Origin: CALMFG01 sp963674805
Lineage (GTDB): Bacteria; Bacillota; Clostridia; Christensenellales; CALMFG01
Length of the DNA: 64,000 nt
Direction of reading: 5' to 3'
NCBI GenBank assembly: GCA_963674805.2
Contig: CAXXNY010000005.1
Coordinates: forward strand, 310,001-374,000
Shown here: positions 16,565 through 26,011 of the stretch, piece after piece
How positions within the stretch are numbered: position 1 is the stretch's first letter
Layout of the letters: each line of letters begins with the position of its first letter
Program-made: the position numbers and the translations under genes
Notes under the pieces: model-generated
Told to the model about the DNA's origin: nothing
What the model saw: the letters and a program-made list of their open reading frames with translations, nothing else
Database searches by the model: none

Positions 16565-17569
16565 TTATTCAAACTGTTCGTTATACCAGTCGCTGAAATA
16601 CCGGGTGGCAATTCCTGCGCCCGTCTCATTTAAGTGCTGGTTCATGCTTGGATCTTCGCTGGAATAATGCTCAAAAGTAAGCCCCAGATCAATCCCGTTC
16701 ATATCGAGATACGCCACATTGCGTGAGGCGAAATAGGCGTCATACGATTCCTTGATTGCGTCATAGTTGGTGTTTGCGATAAAACGGTCCAGCCAGGGAG
16801 CGGTTACAAACACGACGTTAACGCCTTTTTCTTCACAAAGCGCAATCACGCGGTCCCATTGTGCCTGGCTGCTCTTCATAATACTCAAATCAAAGGTGTA
16901 TTGGTATTCAAGGTATTGGTCATATTGCTCCTGGCGCATGACATATGGAATCAGCCGGTAACCGTCGATATGCTTGCCGTTATATTCATCCCGCTCTTCC
17001 TGCTGAAGCTTCAGGGCCAAGAATCTCAGATGCCATTGTTTCGGTGACTTCCAGTTTGCGTGGTCCTTAAATACAGGCAGAAGGGCGTCAAATTTACGTC
17101 TCATGCCGAGCTGCTGAATCATACCGCGGAACTTAAGCTCCGGATTTTTCAGCGACCGGAATACCGTAGTATCCGATGTCAGCATCTTGGAATAGTTAAA
17201 GTCTGACGGCTGGGGATAGAGCATGGAGAAGGTTTCAATCACGACTGTATCCAAATTGTAGAGATTCAAAGCCTCTTCAACCAAAAGCGCACCGCTCATG
17301 ACCGTCTGGTTGGTGGTGCTGATGTTGAACGCATCCAGTCCGGTTTCTTCCTCAAAGACCGGCGTACTGAAAGCGGAGATACCATGAGAGTTACCGACGA
17401 TTAAAACGTCAAGATTGTCGTCCGCTTCATAAAAGCGCTGGATATTATAATAGCTTTCAGGTACGCGCATACAAAGCACGTAACCAAACGCAACAATCAG
17501 TACCAGCGTAATAACGGTTATGATTGCGCCGCGCAGCAGCCCTTTTTTCTGATGTTGATTTAAACGCAT
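16565..17569 (-). CDS. SGNH-type acyltransferase partner of the MBOAT protein
   Basis: 334 residues. A single N-terminal membrane anchor at about residues 13-35 is followed by an extracytoplasmic domain. VLIVGNSHGISAF at about residues 55-67 places a Ser in a nucleophile-loop-like GNSH motif, and a C-terminal SMNQHLNETGAG could supply His. Layout and position (12 bases after an MBOAT gene) fit the DltD/PatB/AlgJ-like second component that finishes O-acylation of a surface polymer. Whether the polymer is polysaccharide, teichoic acid or peptidoglycan cannot be told. Confidence 0.7.
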   Translation of the reverse strand: MRLNQHQKKGLLRGAIITVITLVLIVAFGYVLCMRVPESYYNIQRFYEADDNLDVLIVGNSHGISAFSTPVFEEETGLDAFNISTTNQTVMSGALLVEEALNLYNLDTVVIETFSMLYPQPSDFNYSKMLTSDTTVFRSLKNPELKFRGMIQQLGMRRKFDALLPVFKDHANWKSPKQWHLRFLALKLQQEERDEYNGKHIDGYRLIPYVMRQEQYDQYLEYQYTFDLSIMKSSQAQWDRVIALCEEKGVNVVFVTAPWLDRFIANTNYDAIKESYDAYFASRNVAYLDMNGIDLGLTFEHYSSEDPSMNQHLNETGAGIATRYFSDWYNEQFE

Positions 17570-17581
17570 AACAGCCCTCCG

Positions 17582-19039
17582 CTAGAATTGGAAATAGATA
17601 AACTGGGTCACCGCATATTCCCCGTAAATGCCGAATACGATGATAATCATGATCATCAGCACGATGAACGTATGGCGCAGTGCCAGCGGCCGTTCTTCCA
17701 GCCATACCACCATATTTTTTTTGGTGTTGACAATTTCGACAATGGTCAGTGCCACGACCGCAATCAGCGCTACAATCTGCTCCGGCGTATCCAGCCAGGG
17801 CAGAATGTTATCTGCGGTTAATGCGACAGATTTAAAGTCGAACATGCGCCCAAACATATAAAGCGCCTTTGGCAGTGTTCCGGAGCGGAAGAATACCCAT
17901 GCCAGCATGACCGTTACCATGGTGATGATATAGGAAACCGTCAAAAAAGTGATGCGTACGCCGCGTTTTTTACTCAGACGGAAACGGTCGGTCACCGGAC
18001 GGCTGGCGCGCTCAATAATCTGGTAGATCGCATGCAGCACGCCCCACAGCACAAACGCAAACGAAGCGCCGTGCCACAGCCCGCTGATGGCGAATACCAA
18101 AAAGATGTTAAGATACTGCCGGGGCACGCCCTTGCGGTTGCCTCCGAGCGGGATATAGATATAGTCTCTGAGCCAGGTGGTGAGCGAGATATGCCAGCGC
18201 TCCCAGAACTGGCGGATGTTGGTCGCCAAATAAGGCGAATTAAAGTTCTTCATCAGACGGATGCCCATGATTTCAGCAGTGCCGATCGCAATCAGCGAAT
18301 AACCGGCAAAGTCACAGTAGATCTGGATACCGAAAGCGATGGTCACGATAATCATAGTAAGGCCGGCGAACTCTTCCGGCGTGCGGTAGACCTTATCCAC
18401 GGCAATTGCAAGACGGTCCGCCACCACCATCTTCATAAAGAATCCGGCCAGCATCTTATAAAGTCCTGTCCTGAAACGGTCCGGATCGAATTTTTGTTTT
18501 TCATAAAACTGCGGCAGCAAGTGCTCCGAACGTTCAATCGGGCCTGCAACCAGCTGGGGGAAGAACGAAACATAGAGCGCAAAGATACCGAAGTGCTTTT
18601 CGACTGACTTTTTACCCATATAAACGTCGATGGTATACGACAGGGTCTGCAGGGTAAAAAACGAAATTCCGACAGGAAGAAGAATGTTCATGCTGGAAAA
18701 ACTGTAATCCACACGGACAATCTGGAGTGCGCCGTTGACGATATCGATCATAAAGTTTAGATACTTAAAACCAAATAGTACCCCGAGACTGGAAATCAGC
18801 CCGATTAAAAGGAAAGCTTTCCGCGCACGCTTGGTTTTTGAGCGTCCCATTAAAATACCCATCAGGTAGTTCACGGTCGTGGTGAATAAAATCAGCACGA
18901 TGTAGGTATAGTTCCAGCTCATATAGAATATATAGCTGGCCAGCAAAAGCAGTACCCACCGGAACTTATGGGGCAGAATAAAATACAGCGGCAGTACGAT
19001 GATTAAAAAGCCGATAAAATCCAAACTGTTAAAAAGCAT
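17582..19039 (-). CDS. MBOAT family membrane O-acyltransferase (AlgI/DltB-like)
   Basis: 485 residues, about 11-12 helices. The MBOAT core is clear: PVGISFFTLQTLSYTIDVYMG, FPQLVAGPIERSEHLLPQF, RQFWERWHISLTTWLRDYIY followed by PLGGNRKG, and the catalytic-histidine region FAISGLWHGASFAFVLWG. These proteins move an acyl group, usually acetyl, across the membrane to an extracellular glycan. An AGGAGA site precedes the start. It sits between a glycosyltransferase and an SGNH protein on one transcript, consistent with decoration of a surface polymer. Confidence 0.93.
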   Translation of the reverse strand: MLFNSLDFIGFLIIVLPLYFILPHKFRWVLLLLASYIFYMSWNYTYIVLILFTTTVNYLMGILMGRSKTKRARKAFLLIGLISSLGVLFGFKYLNFMIDIVNGALQIVRVDYSFSSMNILLPVGISFFTLQTLSYTIDVYMGKKSVEKHFGIFALYVSFFPQLVAGPIERSEHLLPQFYEKQKFDPDRFRTGLYKMLAGFFMKMVVADRLAIAVDKVYRTPEEFAGLTMIIVTIAFGIQIYCDFAGYSLIAIGTAEIMGIRLMKNFNSPYLATNIRQFWERWHISLTTWLRDYIYIPLGGNRKGVPRQYLNIFLVFAISGLWHGASFAFVLWGVLHAIYQIIERASRPVTDRFRLSKKRGVRITFLTVSYIITMVTVMLAWVFFRSGTLPKALYMFGRMFDFKSVALTADNILPWLDTPEQIVALIAVVALTIVEIVNTKKNMVVWLEERPLALRHTFIVLMIMIIIVFGIYGEYAVTQFIYFQF

Positions 19040-19055
19040 GGTGTCTCCTGTCCGT

Positions 19056-20159
19056 TTATTTTAAGATCGTGTCAAATAATTCCTGGAATTCTTTTTTAAC
19101 CGCGTCAAGCGTATAAGGTTTAACCGAAGCAGCTGCGCGTTTTTGCATCGCCTGAAAAGCGCTGTCTGTGTTAGATAATCCGCATAATATATCAGTCAGA
19201 CGGTTTGTATCGTCCAACGCAAACACATAGCCGTTATCGCCGTCGGCGACAAGATCACGGTGCCCTTTGATATCGCTGACAATGCACGGCAGTCCGCAGG
19301 CGAGCGCTTCCATGATGTTAAAGGGCAGGCCTTCGATTTTAGAAGTGCTGACCACATAATCATGTTTCTGATACTCGGATACGATGTTTTCGATATAGCC
19401 GAGAAACTGAACGCGATCGCTGATTTTAAGGGCTTTGCAAAGCTGCTGATTGGCTTCCAACAGCTTTCCGTCTCCTGCCAGCGACAGGTTCAGGTCTGCA
19501 CCTTGACTGACCGCACCGGCTAAAGCGTGCAGCAATACCGTGTGGTTTTTGCGTGCGCTGTGCTCGGCGGCATAAAACAGCGATACCGGCCGGCCTGCTT
19601 TTGACTTAGACGGTTCAAAACTGAATTTTTCGGCATGAAACCCCATGCCGTGCACGAAGACCACGCCGTGTTTGGAAAGCTTCAGATGCCTGGCGTATTC
19701 GTCGTCCTCACCATTCATGGTGACGATAAAGTCCGTGCGGTTGCTGAGTATTTTTTCAATTGTTCTGTAAATGAAATTTCTGCGGGCGGATAAGCCTTTG
19801 CCGAAAAAATAACCGTGGCAGATGTTGATAACCAGCGTTTTTTTAATTAAGCGGCTTGGAATCGCCAGCCGCACCAGTGCAGCGGTTAGAGCCGTGTTTA
19901 ATATGATATAGTCATATTGATTCTGACTGATGATTTTTCTGATTTTTAAAATATTAGACAAGTTCTTTGGGGATGTGATGCTCTTGCTGAACGGAATATT
20001 AAAAAAGGCATGGTTCGGGAAGTCGGCATCAGAACCGGCGGCCAGTATATCCACTGTAATTCCCATTTTTTCGAGCATAGTAATATAAGGCAGGTGAAAA
20101 TGCTGTATATGCCGGTTGGTCGAAGCGCAGTATAACAGGCGCTTTTTTGATTTTGCCAT
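19056..20159 (-). CDS. Glycosyltransferase family 4-type (GT-B fold)
   Basis: 367 residues. The N-terminal acceptor domain starts RLLYCASTNRHIQHFHLPYI. The C-terminal donor domain has SLFYAAEHSARKNHTVLLHA, LAGDGKLLE, VQFLGYI and the GT4 signature region SKIEGLPFNIMEALACGLPCIVSDIKGHRDLV with the E-x7-E spacing. Soluble or peripheral; sugar and acceptor unknown. It is the first gene of the minus-strand operon with the MBOAT, SGNH and mntP genes. GGAG lies 5 bases before the ATG. Confidence 0.88.
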   Translation of the reverse strand: MAKSKKRLLYCASTNRHIQHFHLPYITMLEKMGITVDILAAGSDADFPNHAFFNIPFSKSITSPKNLSNILKIRKIISQNQYDYIILNTALTAALVRLAIPSRLIKKTLVINICHGYFFGKGLSARRNFIYRTIEKILSNRTDFIVTMNGEDDEYARHLKLSKHGVVFVHGMGFHAEKFSFEPSKSKAGRPVSLFYAAEHSARKNHTVLLHALAGAVSQGADLNLSLAGDGKLLEANQQLCKALKISDRVQFLGYIENIVSEYQKHDYVVSTSKIEGLPFNIMEALACGLPCIVSDIKGHRDLVADGDNGYVFALDDTNRLTDILCGLSNTDSAFQAMQKRAAASVKPYTLDAVKKEFQELFDTILK

Positions 20160-20191
20160 AGATACTCCATCCCATAAAAAAAACTAACGTA

Positions 20192-20220
20192 ATCATACAC
20201 AAAATACCAAAACATTTCAA
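20192..20220 (-). promoter_or_regulatory. Promoter for the glycosyltransferase-MBOAT operon (minus strand)
   Basis: Read on the minus strand, TTGAAA (20220-20215) and TATGAT (20197-20192) are spaced by 17 bases, about 33 bases upstream of the glycosyltransferase start. Confidence 0.65.
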
Positions 20221-20274
20221 GATGGGAATCCTGTCGATTCAAGCTGAACGGCCGGAGTTACCGCGCCTTGTTTA

Positions 20275-20303
20275 TTGTGCGGGGTAGGGTTTTATGCTAG
20301 AAT
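20275..20303 (+). promoter_or_regulatory. Promoter for the sugar-gene trio (plus strand)
   Basis: TTGTGC (20275-20280) and TAGAAT (20298-20303) are spaced by 17 bases, and the -10 is extended by an upstream TG. It lies 36 bases before the SDR start and back-to-back with the minus-strand promoter. Confidence 0.5.
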
Positions 20304-20339
20304 ACGTTTAGACTATAGAAGGACAGCGGAGAAAACGAA

Positions 20340-21284
20340 ATGGATGCAATTGTCGGTTATACCGGATTTGTCGGATCGAATTTATGCTTACAGCATAAGT
20401 TTAATGCAAAATACAATTCCAAGAATATTCAGGACGCATACGGCACGAAGCCGGATTTATTGGTTTATGCCGGCGTTCCGGCGCAGAAATTTATTGCGAA
20501 CACGAATCCGGAAAAGGATGCGGCGGTTATTAACGGCGCAATCCAAAATATTGAAGCAATCGCGCCAAAATCGCTGGTGTTGATTTCGACGATTGATGTT
20601 TACCGTGAGCCTTTAAATGTGGACGAAAATTCCAAGATGGAAACCGAAGGTTTGGAGCCGTACGGGCTGAACCGCCTGAGGCTGGAAGACTGGGCGCGGG
20701 AAAACCGCGAACACTTTGACAGACTGTTGATTATTCGCCTGCCCGGATTATTCGGGCACGGGCTCAAAAAGAACTTTATCTATGATTTAATTCATATTAT
20801 TCCTTCCATGCTGAACCAGCAAAAATATGACGAGTTGTCGCAGAAAAGCGATCTGATTAAAAAAGAATATCTGCTTCAGGACAATGGTTTTTATAAAACC
20901 GGTGAAATTTCGGACGAAACACGCAAGGCCCTGAAACAGACGTTGCAATCGCTGGGGTTCACGGCGCTGAATTTTACCGACAGCCGGGCGTCCTTCCAGT
21001 TTTATCATCTTGGACGCTTATGGGCGGATATCAACACGGCGCTGAAAGCGGGTATGGAAACGCTTAATTTGGCAACGCCGCCGGTCAACGCGGCAGAAGT
21101 GTATCATATGGTAACAGGGGAGACATTCACCAATGAATTGAACAGGCCTGTCCCGAATTATGACTTTAAGACCGTCTATGATGATGTATTCGGCGGGGAA
21201 GACGGGTATATTGATAACAAACCGTATCTGTTGGAGCAGATCAGTCAATATATCAAAACCGAGACAAGAGGAGACAGCGTGTGA
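20340..21284 (+). CDS. NAD(P)-dependent sugar epimerase/dehydratase-like SDR protein
   Basis: 314 residues. The Rossmann NAD-binding motif GYTGFVGSN is at residues 6-14. The extended-SDR region has LVLISTIDVY, and the usual YxxxK appears as EPYGLNRLRLED, where Arg replaces the catalytic Lys four residues after Tyr. RLPGLFGHGLKKNFIYD follows, as in other nucleotide-sugar enzymes. The Lys-to-Arg change makes dehydrogenase/epimerase activity uncertain. It overlaps the next gene by four bases and forms a translationally coupled trio with a TIM-barrel epimerase-like protein and a GT2 enzyme. Confidence 0.78.
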   Translation: MDAIVGYTGFVGSNLCLQHKFNAKYNSKNIQDAYGTKPDLLVYAGVPAQKFIANTNPEKDAAVINGAIQNIEAIAPKSLVLISTIDVYREPLNVDENSKMETEGLEPYGLNRLRLEDWARENREHFDRLLIIRLPGLFGHGLKKNFIYDLIHIIPSMLNQQKYDELSQKSDLIKKEYLLQDNGFYKTGEISDETRKALKQTLQSLGFTALNFTDSRASFQFYHLGRLWADINTALKAGMETLNLATPPVNAAEVYHMVTGETFTNELNRPVPNYDFKTVYDDVFGGEDGYIDNKPYLLEQISQYIKTETRGDSV

Positions 21285-22066
21285 GACGATCGATATCCAA
21301 TATCGCATGGGGCGCGGAAGATGACGCTGCCATGTGGGGCATACTTAAAAAATACGGATTTCAGGGCATTGAAGTAGCGCCGACGCGTGTGATTCAGGTT
21401 AACCCTTATGACCACTTAGAACAGACAGCGGTGTTTAAGCAGACGGCGGATGAGAACGAAATGATCGTATCGTCCATGCAGTCGATTTGGTACGGGCGCA
21501 GCGAGCGGTTGTTCTTCGGTGATGAAGAGCGGGCGGCGTTGATGGCGTATACCCAAAAGGCGATTGATTTTGCACGTGTTTTAGATTGCGGCAATCTGGT
21601 GTTCGGATCGCCCAAAAACCGGCAGCTGACCAATGAAAGTGAATTGAGCGCAGGAGTTGAGTGGTTCAAAGCGGTAGCGCAATACGCTGAAGAAAACGGC
21701 ACGTGTTTTTCGGTCGAACCGAATCCGGAGATTTACAACACAAATTATATAAACGAGACAAAAGACGCGTTTGAACTGGCAGAGCAAATCGAAAGCAACG
21801 GTTTTAAAGTCAACGTCGATTTTGGGACGATTATCCAGAACAAGGAGGATTTATCGGTAATCGAAAAGAATCTGAACCTCGTGAATCATATCCATATTTC
21901 CGAACCGTTCTTGGTACCGGTCACGAAATGCAGCCAGCACAGCGAAATGGCGGCGCTATTGAAAGAAAACGGATATCAGGGCTTTGTATCAATTGAGATG
22001 AAAAACCCGGGAGACAGACAGATTACGGAAGACGTGATGGCATATGTAACAGAGGTGTTTGGATGA
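21281..22066 (+). CDS. Sugar phosphate isomerase/epimerase-like TIM-barrel protein
   Basis: 261 residues. It fits the xylose isomerase-like / AP endonuclease 2 fold: ISNIAWGAEDDAAMWGILKKYGFQGIEVAP at the N-terminus, LVFGSPKNR, FSVEPNPEIYNTNY with an acidic metal ligand, KVNVDFGTI, NHIHISEPFL, and a terminal YQGFVSIEMK. The GTG start lies inside the end of the SDR gene after a GAGGAGA site. It probably interconverts a sugar feeding the neighbouring GT2 enzyme; substrate unknown. Confidence 0.78.
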   Translation: MRRSISNIAWGAEDDAAMWGILKKYGFQGIEVAPTRVIQVNPYDHLEQTAVFKQTADENEMIVSSMQSIWYGRSERLFFGDEERAALMAYTQKAIDFARVLDCGNLVFGSPKNRQLTNESELSAGVEWFKAVAQYAEENGTCFSVEPNPEIYNTNYINETKDAFELAEQIESNGFKVNVDFGTIIQNKEDLSVIEKNLNLVNHIHISEPFLVPVTKCSQHSEMAALLKENGYQGFVSIEMKNPGDRQITEDVMAYVTEVFG

Positions 22067-22872
22067 AGACATTCGAGGCACAGGCGGGTGTTCCGCGGTT
22101 TGAAGCATATGAATATCACAAAAAGCAGTCGGCCTATTGCCTGCTGATCCCGATCATCAACGAAGGGGAGCGCATCATCGCCGAACTGAAACGCGCGAAA
22201 GATGCAAAGGTCGATACGCTTTGTGACATCATCATCTGCGACGGCGATTCGACTGACGGATGCACAGAAGAAAAACAGCTGAAAACGCTGGGCGTCAATA
22301 CGCTGCTGGTGAAAAAAGATGCCGGAAGACAGGGCGCACAGCTGCGTATGGGAATTTGGTTTGCGCTGGAGCGCGGTTATGACGGCATCCTCACTGTTGA
22401 CGGCAACAATAAGGACAGCATCGAGTCTGTGCCGCTGATGATTGAAAAGCTGAAACAGGGATATGACTTTGTTCAGGGTTCGCGTTATATTGAAGGCGGA
22501 CAGGGTATAAACACACCCTTATCGCGCCATCTGGCGGTCCGGCTCGTTCATGCGCCGGTCATTTCAGCGATAGCTCGCGAAAAGTTCACGGATACGACGA
22601 ATGCTTTCCGCGCATATTCAAATCAGTATTTAACACACCCGGACGTGAAGCCCCTCAGGGAAGTATTTGTCACATATGAACTGCTGGCATATCTTTCGGT
22701 GCGGGCCAGCCAGCTCGGCATGAAAACCTGTGAGGTACCGGTGATTCGGGAATATCCAAAGACCGGAAAAACACCGACCAAAATCAGTCCGATCAAAGGG
22801 AATTTAAATTTACTTAAGATTTTATTCAAGCTCTGGCATGGTGAGTTTAACCCGAAACAATCCGTTGAATAA
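22063..22872 (+). CDS. Glycosyltransferase family 2 (dolichol-phosphate-mannose synthase-like)
   Basis: 269 residues. The GT-A fold shows LLIPIINEGERII, CDIIICDGDSTDG, GRQGAQLRMGIWFALERGYDGILTVDGNN (with D-x-N in place of the usual DxD) and FVQGSRYIEGG, the last typical of polyprenyl-phosphate sugar transferases. No C-terminal transmembrane helices are seen. The ATG overlaps the previous stop (ATGA). Confidence 0.85.
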   Translation: MKTFEAQAGVPRFEAYEYHKKQSAYCLLIPIINEGERIIAELKRAKDAKVDTLCDIIICDGDSTDGCTEEKQLKTLGVNTLLVKKDAGRQGAQLRMGIWFALERGYDGILTVDGNNKDSIESVPLMIEKLKQGYDFVQGSRYIEGGQGINTPLSRHLAVRLVHAPVISAIAREKFTDTTNAFRAYSNQYLTHPDVKPLREVFVTYELLAYLSVRASQLGMKTCEVPVIREYPKTGKTPTKISPIKGNLNLLKILFKLWHGEFNPKQSVE

Positions 22873-22893
22873 ACAGGTTAGCTATGGTAAAAT
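22865..22893 (+). promoter_or_regulatory. Promoter for the lipoprotein gene
   Basis: TTGAAT (22865-22870) and TAAAAT (22888-22893) are spaced by 17 bases; the -35 overlaps the end of the GT2 gene. The lipoprotein ATG is 45 bases further. Confidence 0.6.
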
Positions 22894-22938
22894 GAGCGTT
22901 AAGTAATAAGAGGGAAATCCATATTGAGGTTTAAATAA

Positions 22939-23454
22939 ATGAAAAAAGGCTTATTGCCGTTAATCGGCATATTTTTAATCATGATTCTGGCCGCATGCGG
23001 CGGGCAGAACGGCTTTACCGAAGATGATCTTGTCTTTTCTTATAACGGCGAATCATTTAAACTGGATTCGGACGCGTCTGCGCTGATCAGCGCATTGGGC
23101 GATGATTATAATTATAAAGAAGCCGCCAGTTGCGCATATGTAGGGATGGATAAGTCGTTTTCATATAACGGAATCGATATCTATACTTATCCGCTGGATG
23201 ATATTGATAAAATCGATGAAATATATATTTCGTCTGATGCTTATAGCACCAACAAAGGCATCACCGTCGGTTCAACACTTGACGACATAAAAGCGGCATA
23301 CGGCGAGAACTATACCGACCTTGGCGGCGGCATGCTGGTGATTGCGCCTGAGGGGACGCCGGAAGATACCAGTTCACCCTGCCTGTACTTTATCATGGAC
23401 GGTGAAACGGTTATAGAGTTCAGCTTTTACAGCGCAAGCAATCGTAATTCTTAA
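22939..23454 (+). CDS. Small lipoprotein, function unknown
   Basis: 171 residues. The signal peptide MKKGLLPLIGIFLIMILAAC ends in a lipobox (LAAC, Cys20), so it should be acylated by Lgt. The mature part is acidic and rich in Tyr, Asp and Gly, with a possible duplicated unit around SYNGESFKLDSD and SYNGIDIYTYPLDD. A GSTLDDIKAAYGENY stretch resembles short helix motifs of small extracytoplasmic beta domains. No family recognised. A GAGG site precedes the ATG. Confidence 0.65.
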   Translation: MKKGLLPLIGIFLIMILAACGGQNGFTEDDLVFSYNGESFKLDSDASALISALGDDYNYKEAASCAYVGMDKSFSYNGIDIYTYPLDDIDKIDEIYISSDAYSTNKGITVGSTLDDIKAAYGENYTDLGGGMLVIAPEGTPEDTSSPCLYFIMDGETVIEFSFYSASNRNS

Positions 23455-23487
23455 TATTCGACATACTAAGTTTTAAGGCGGAGACAT

Positions 23488-24895
23488 ATGGTTTTTAGTT
23501 CCACAACATTTCTATTTATTTTTCTTCCAGTCGTCTTTTTATTATATCTGCCGCTGAAGAGCAAAGCGCGTAATATATTGTTACTGGCGGCAAGCCTGGT
23601 CTTTTATGCATGGGGCGAACCGCTCTTTGTATTTATTATGGCGTTTTCCATCGTGATGAACTATTTGTTTGCGCGGTGGATCGGCGGGGCGAAGGACGAT
23701 AAATCAAAGCGATGGCTTGTTGCGGTTGCGGTCGCGCTTAACCTTGCGCTTTTGATTGTATTTAAATATACCAATTTTATTGTGGACAATATTAACGGGA
23801 TTTTGCACACATCAATTTCGGTGCCGCAGATTCCACTGCCGATTGGAATCTCGTTTTTTACCTTCCAGGCGATGTCCTATATCATTGATGTTTATCGTGA
23901 CAAGACGTATTCTGAAAAGAGCATTTTAAATGTTGCGCTCTATATTTCATTTTTCCCGCAACTGATTGCCGGGCCAATCGTAAAATTCCATGATATCGCG
24001 GATCAGATTCACCATCGCACCATGTCCGTTGAAAAAGTATTCACCGGCGTGCGGCGGTTTATTGTCGGGCTGTCCAAAAAACTGTTGATTGCCAACACCG
24101 TGGGTGCGGTAGCGGATAAAGTTTTCGGCATGAAAGCCACAGGGCTGTCGTCAGGGATTGCATGGATCGGGGCGGTGTGCTATGCGCTTCAGATTTACTT
24201 TGATTTTTCGGGTTATTCAGATATGGCCATCGGGCTGGCGCGGATGTTCGGGTTTGAACTGAAAGAAAACTTCAACTATCCGTATATCAGCCAGAGTATT
24301 AAGGAATTCTGGCGGCGGTGGCATATTTCACTCTCAACATGGTTCAAAGAATATTTATATATCCCGCTGGGCGGCAATCGCAAGGGCAATTGTTCGTACC
24401 GGTATCAACATGACCATCGTGTTCTTCTTTACGGGTATCTGGCACGGCGCGGCATGGAACTTTTTAATCTGGGGCTTGTTTAACGGATTGTTCCTGCTGC
24501 TTGAAACTTATAAAGTGCTGGTGCCGGATAAAATGGCCGAGGCCGCTGCGCCATGTGTATTCTGCTTTTGTGTTCGTAGTCGGTTTTACAATTTTCCGAG
24601 CGGAGAGCATGTCATATGCGGTGGACTTTATTGTTAAAATGTTCAGCGGCGGGTGCAACACGAGCTTCTGCTTGTGATGATGGCAGATATTTTGACGCCG
24701 TTTATGATTACACTTACTATCATTGGAGTGATTGCGGCATTTCCGCTGGTTCCGAAAATCAAAACCGTATACGGAGAAAAACACAGCCTTGCATTGGAGC
24801 GGATTAGCTATGGCGTCACATTGGTGCTGTTTTTATTATGTGTGCTCAATATTTCTTCGGCAACATTTAATCCGTTTATCTACTTCAGATTTTAA
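23488..24895 (+). pseudogene. MBOAT O-acyltransferase (AlgI-like), interrupted by three frameshifts
   Basis: The first 300 codons are a normal MBOAT protein (PIGISFFTFQAMSYIIDVYRD, FPQLIAGPIVKF, KEFWRRWHISLSTWFKEYLY then PLGGNRKG). Near 24390 one extra base shifts the frame; the missing part continues as RTGINMTIVFFFTGIWHGAAWNFLIWG in another frame, carrying the catalytic His. Further single-base shifts lie near 24540 and 24650, after which the last 75 residues continue to the TAA at 24895. Correcting all three gives a protein of about 469 residues, the usual size. Coding sequence between shifts is well conserved, so the damage is recent or a sequence error. Its AlgJ-like partner follows 16 bases later. 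Confidence 0.85.
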
Positions 24896-24911
24896 CGGTT
24901 AAGGAGAAAAA

Positions 24912-26011
24912 ATGAAAAAAAAATTCTTGCTTATTTATATCATCATATTTCTTTCCGTTTGCCTGATACCATCGGTATTAATGCTGTTCGGTGTAAAATC
25001 CATAAACTATGAACGGCGGAACTTAGCCCCGGCACCCAAGCTGTTTGATGATGATATCAATATGGGCTTCAACAGAGGACTTTGATGCTTATTTTAAGGA
25101 TAACTTTGCGTTACGGCCCGTATTTTGTCACGGCATATGCCAAGATGGTTGACGCATTTGTTTCATACTTCAGCCGATAGAAATGTGCTGGTCGGCAAAG
25201 ACGGCTTCTTATACTATGACTTAACCATAAACGATTATACAAGAATCAATCAAATGTCGGACGAAAATATTGATATTGTCTGCCAGCGATTAAAGGCGGT
25301 ACAGGATGAAATGGAACAAGCAGGCATTGCATTTTTCTTTATATCACCGCCATCCAAAGTGACAATATATCCGGAATATTTGCCGGATCGCTATCCGGAA
25401 CCGGATTCTCCAAGTGTTATGACACGGTTATATAATGCAATGGGATGAATACGGCATTCACTATGTGGATGTCCGCGATGAACTGACGGCGGCAAAATCA
25501 GACCGAATGTTATATTTTAAAATGGATAACGCATTGGAACAATTATGCGGCGCTAGTCGGATATAATGAAATGATGAAGAAGGACGCAGGAACTATTGCC
25601 CGAAATGACATATCGGGATTTCAGCACGGTTCTCAAACGCACGATGAAGATAATTTCAGCGGCGTATTGGCCAGCATGCTGGTTCCCGGCAAGCAGTATC
25701 AAAGATACGCAAGTGGAAATATGATTTTGACAAAACTTTCACTTCTGAGCGTCCTATTGTCGATAAAGATGCGATGGAAATCAGGACAACAAATGAAATC
25801 CAAAATATGGACGCAGTTGTTTTTCGTGATTCATTTTTTATATTTGAAATTGATTTCTTTTCTGAGAGTTTTCATTCAGTGGAATATTTGCGCGCTGCGC
25901 CGTACGATATTGACTATGCGATTCAGCAGGGGGTAGATATCGGTGATTTTGGAAATTTGCGAATGGAATTTAAAAGATCTGCCTATTCATTTACAGTGGC
26001 CTATCGATTAG
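24912..26011 (+). pseudogene. AlgJ/AlgX-like SGNH acetyltransferase, interrupted by about seven frameshifts
   Basis: From the ATG at 24912 (AAGGAG site) the protein starts with a membrane anchor (FLLIYIIIFLSVCLIPSVLMLF). It then passes through shifts near 25067, 25118, 25166, 25441, 25528, 25718 and 25942. Joined pieces show the family landmarks in order: FDAYFKDNFALRP, VLVGKDGFLYYD, FFFISPPSKVTIYPEYL, MDTHWNNYAALVGYNEMM (the DTHW catalytic motif), AVVFRDSFF, and VDIVILEICEWN near the end. The corrected frame ends at TAG 26009-26011. This is the expected second component for the MBOAT gene just upstream, for O-acetylation of an extracellular polymer. Most lesions are single-base insertions. 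Confidence 0.82.

Noticed and set aside
18032..18607. 191-codon open frame antisense to the MBOAT gene
   Set aside because: It lies wholly inside the strongly conserved MBOAT gene on the other strand, has no ribosome binding site and shows low-complexity, His/Arg-rich composition typical of a shadow frame.
24380..24900. Programmed ribosomal frameshifting in the MBOAT gene
   Set aside because: The three shift sites lack slippery heptamers and many further lesions occur in neighbouring unrelated genes, so error or mutation is more likely.
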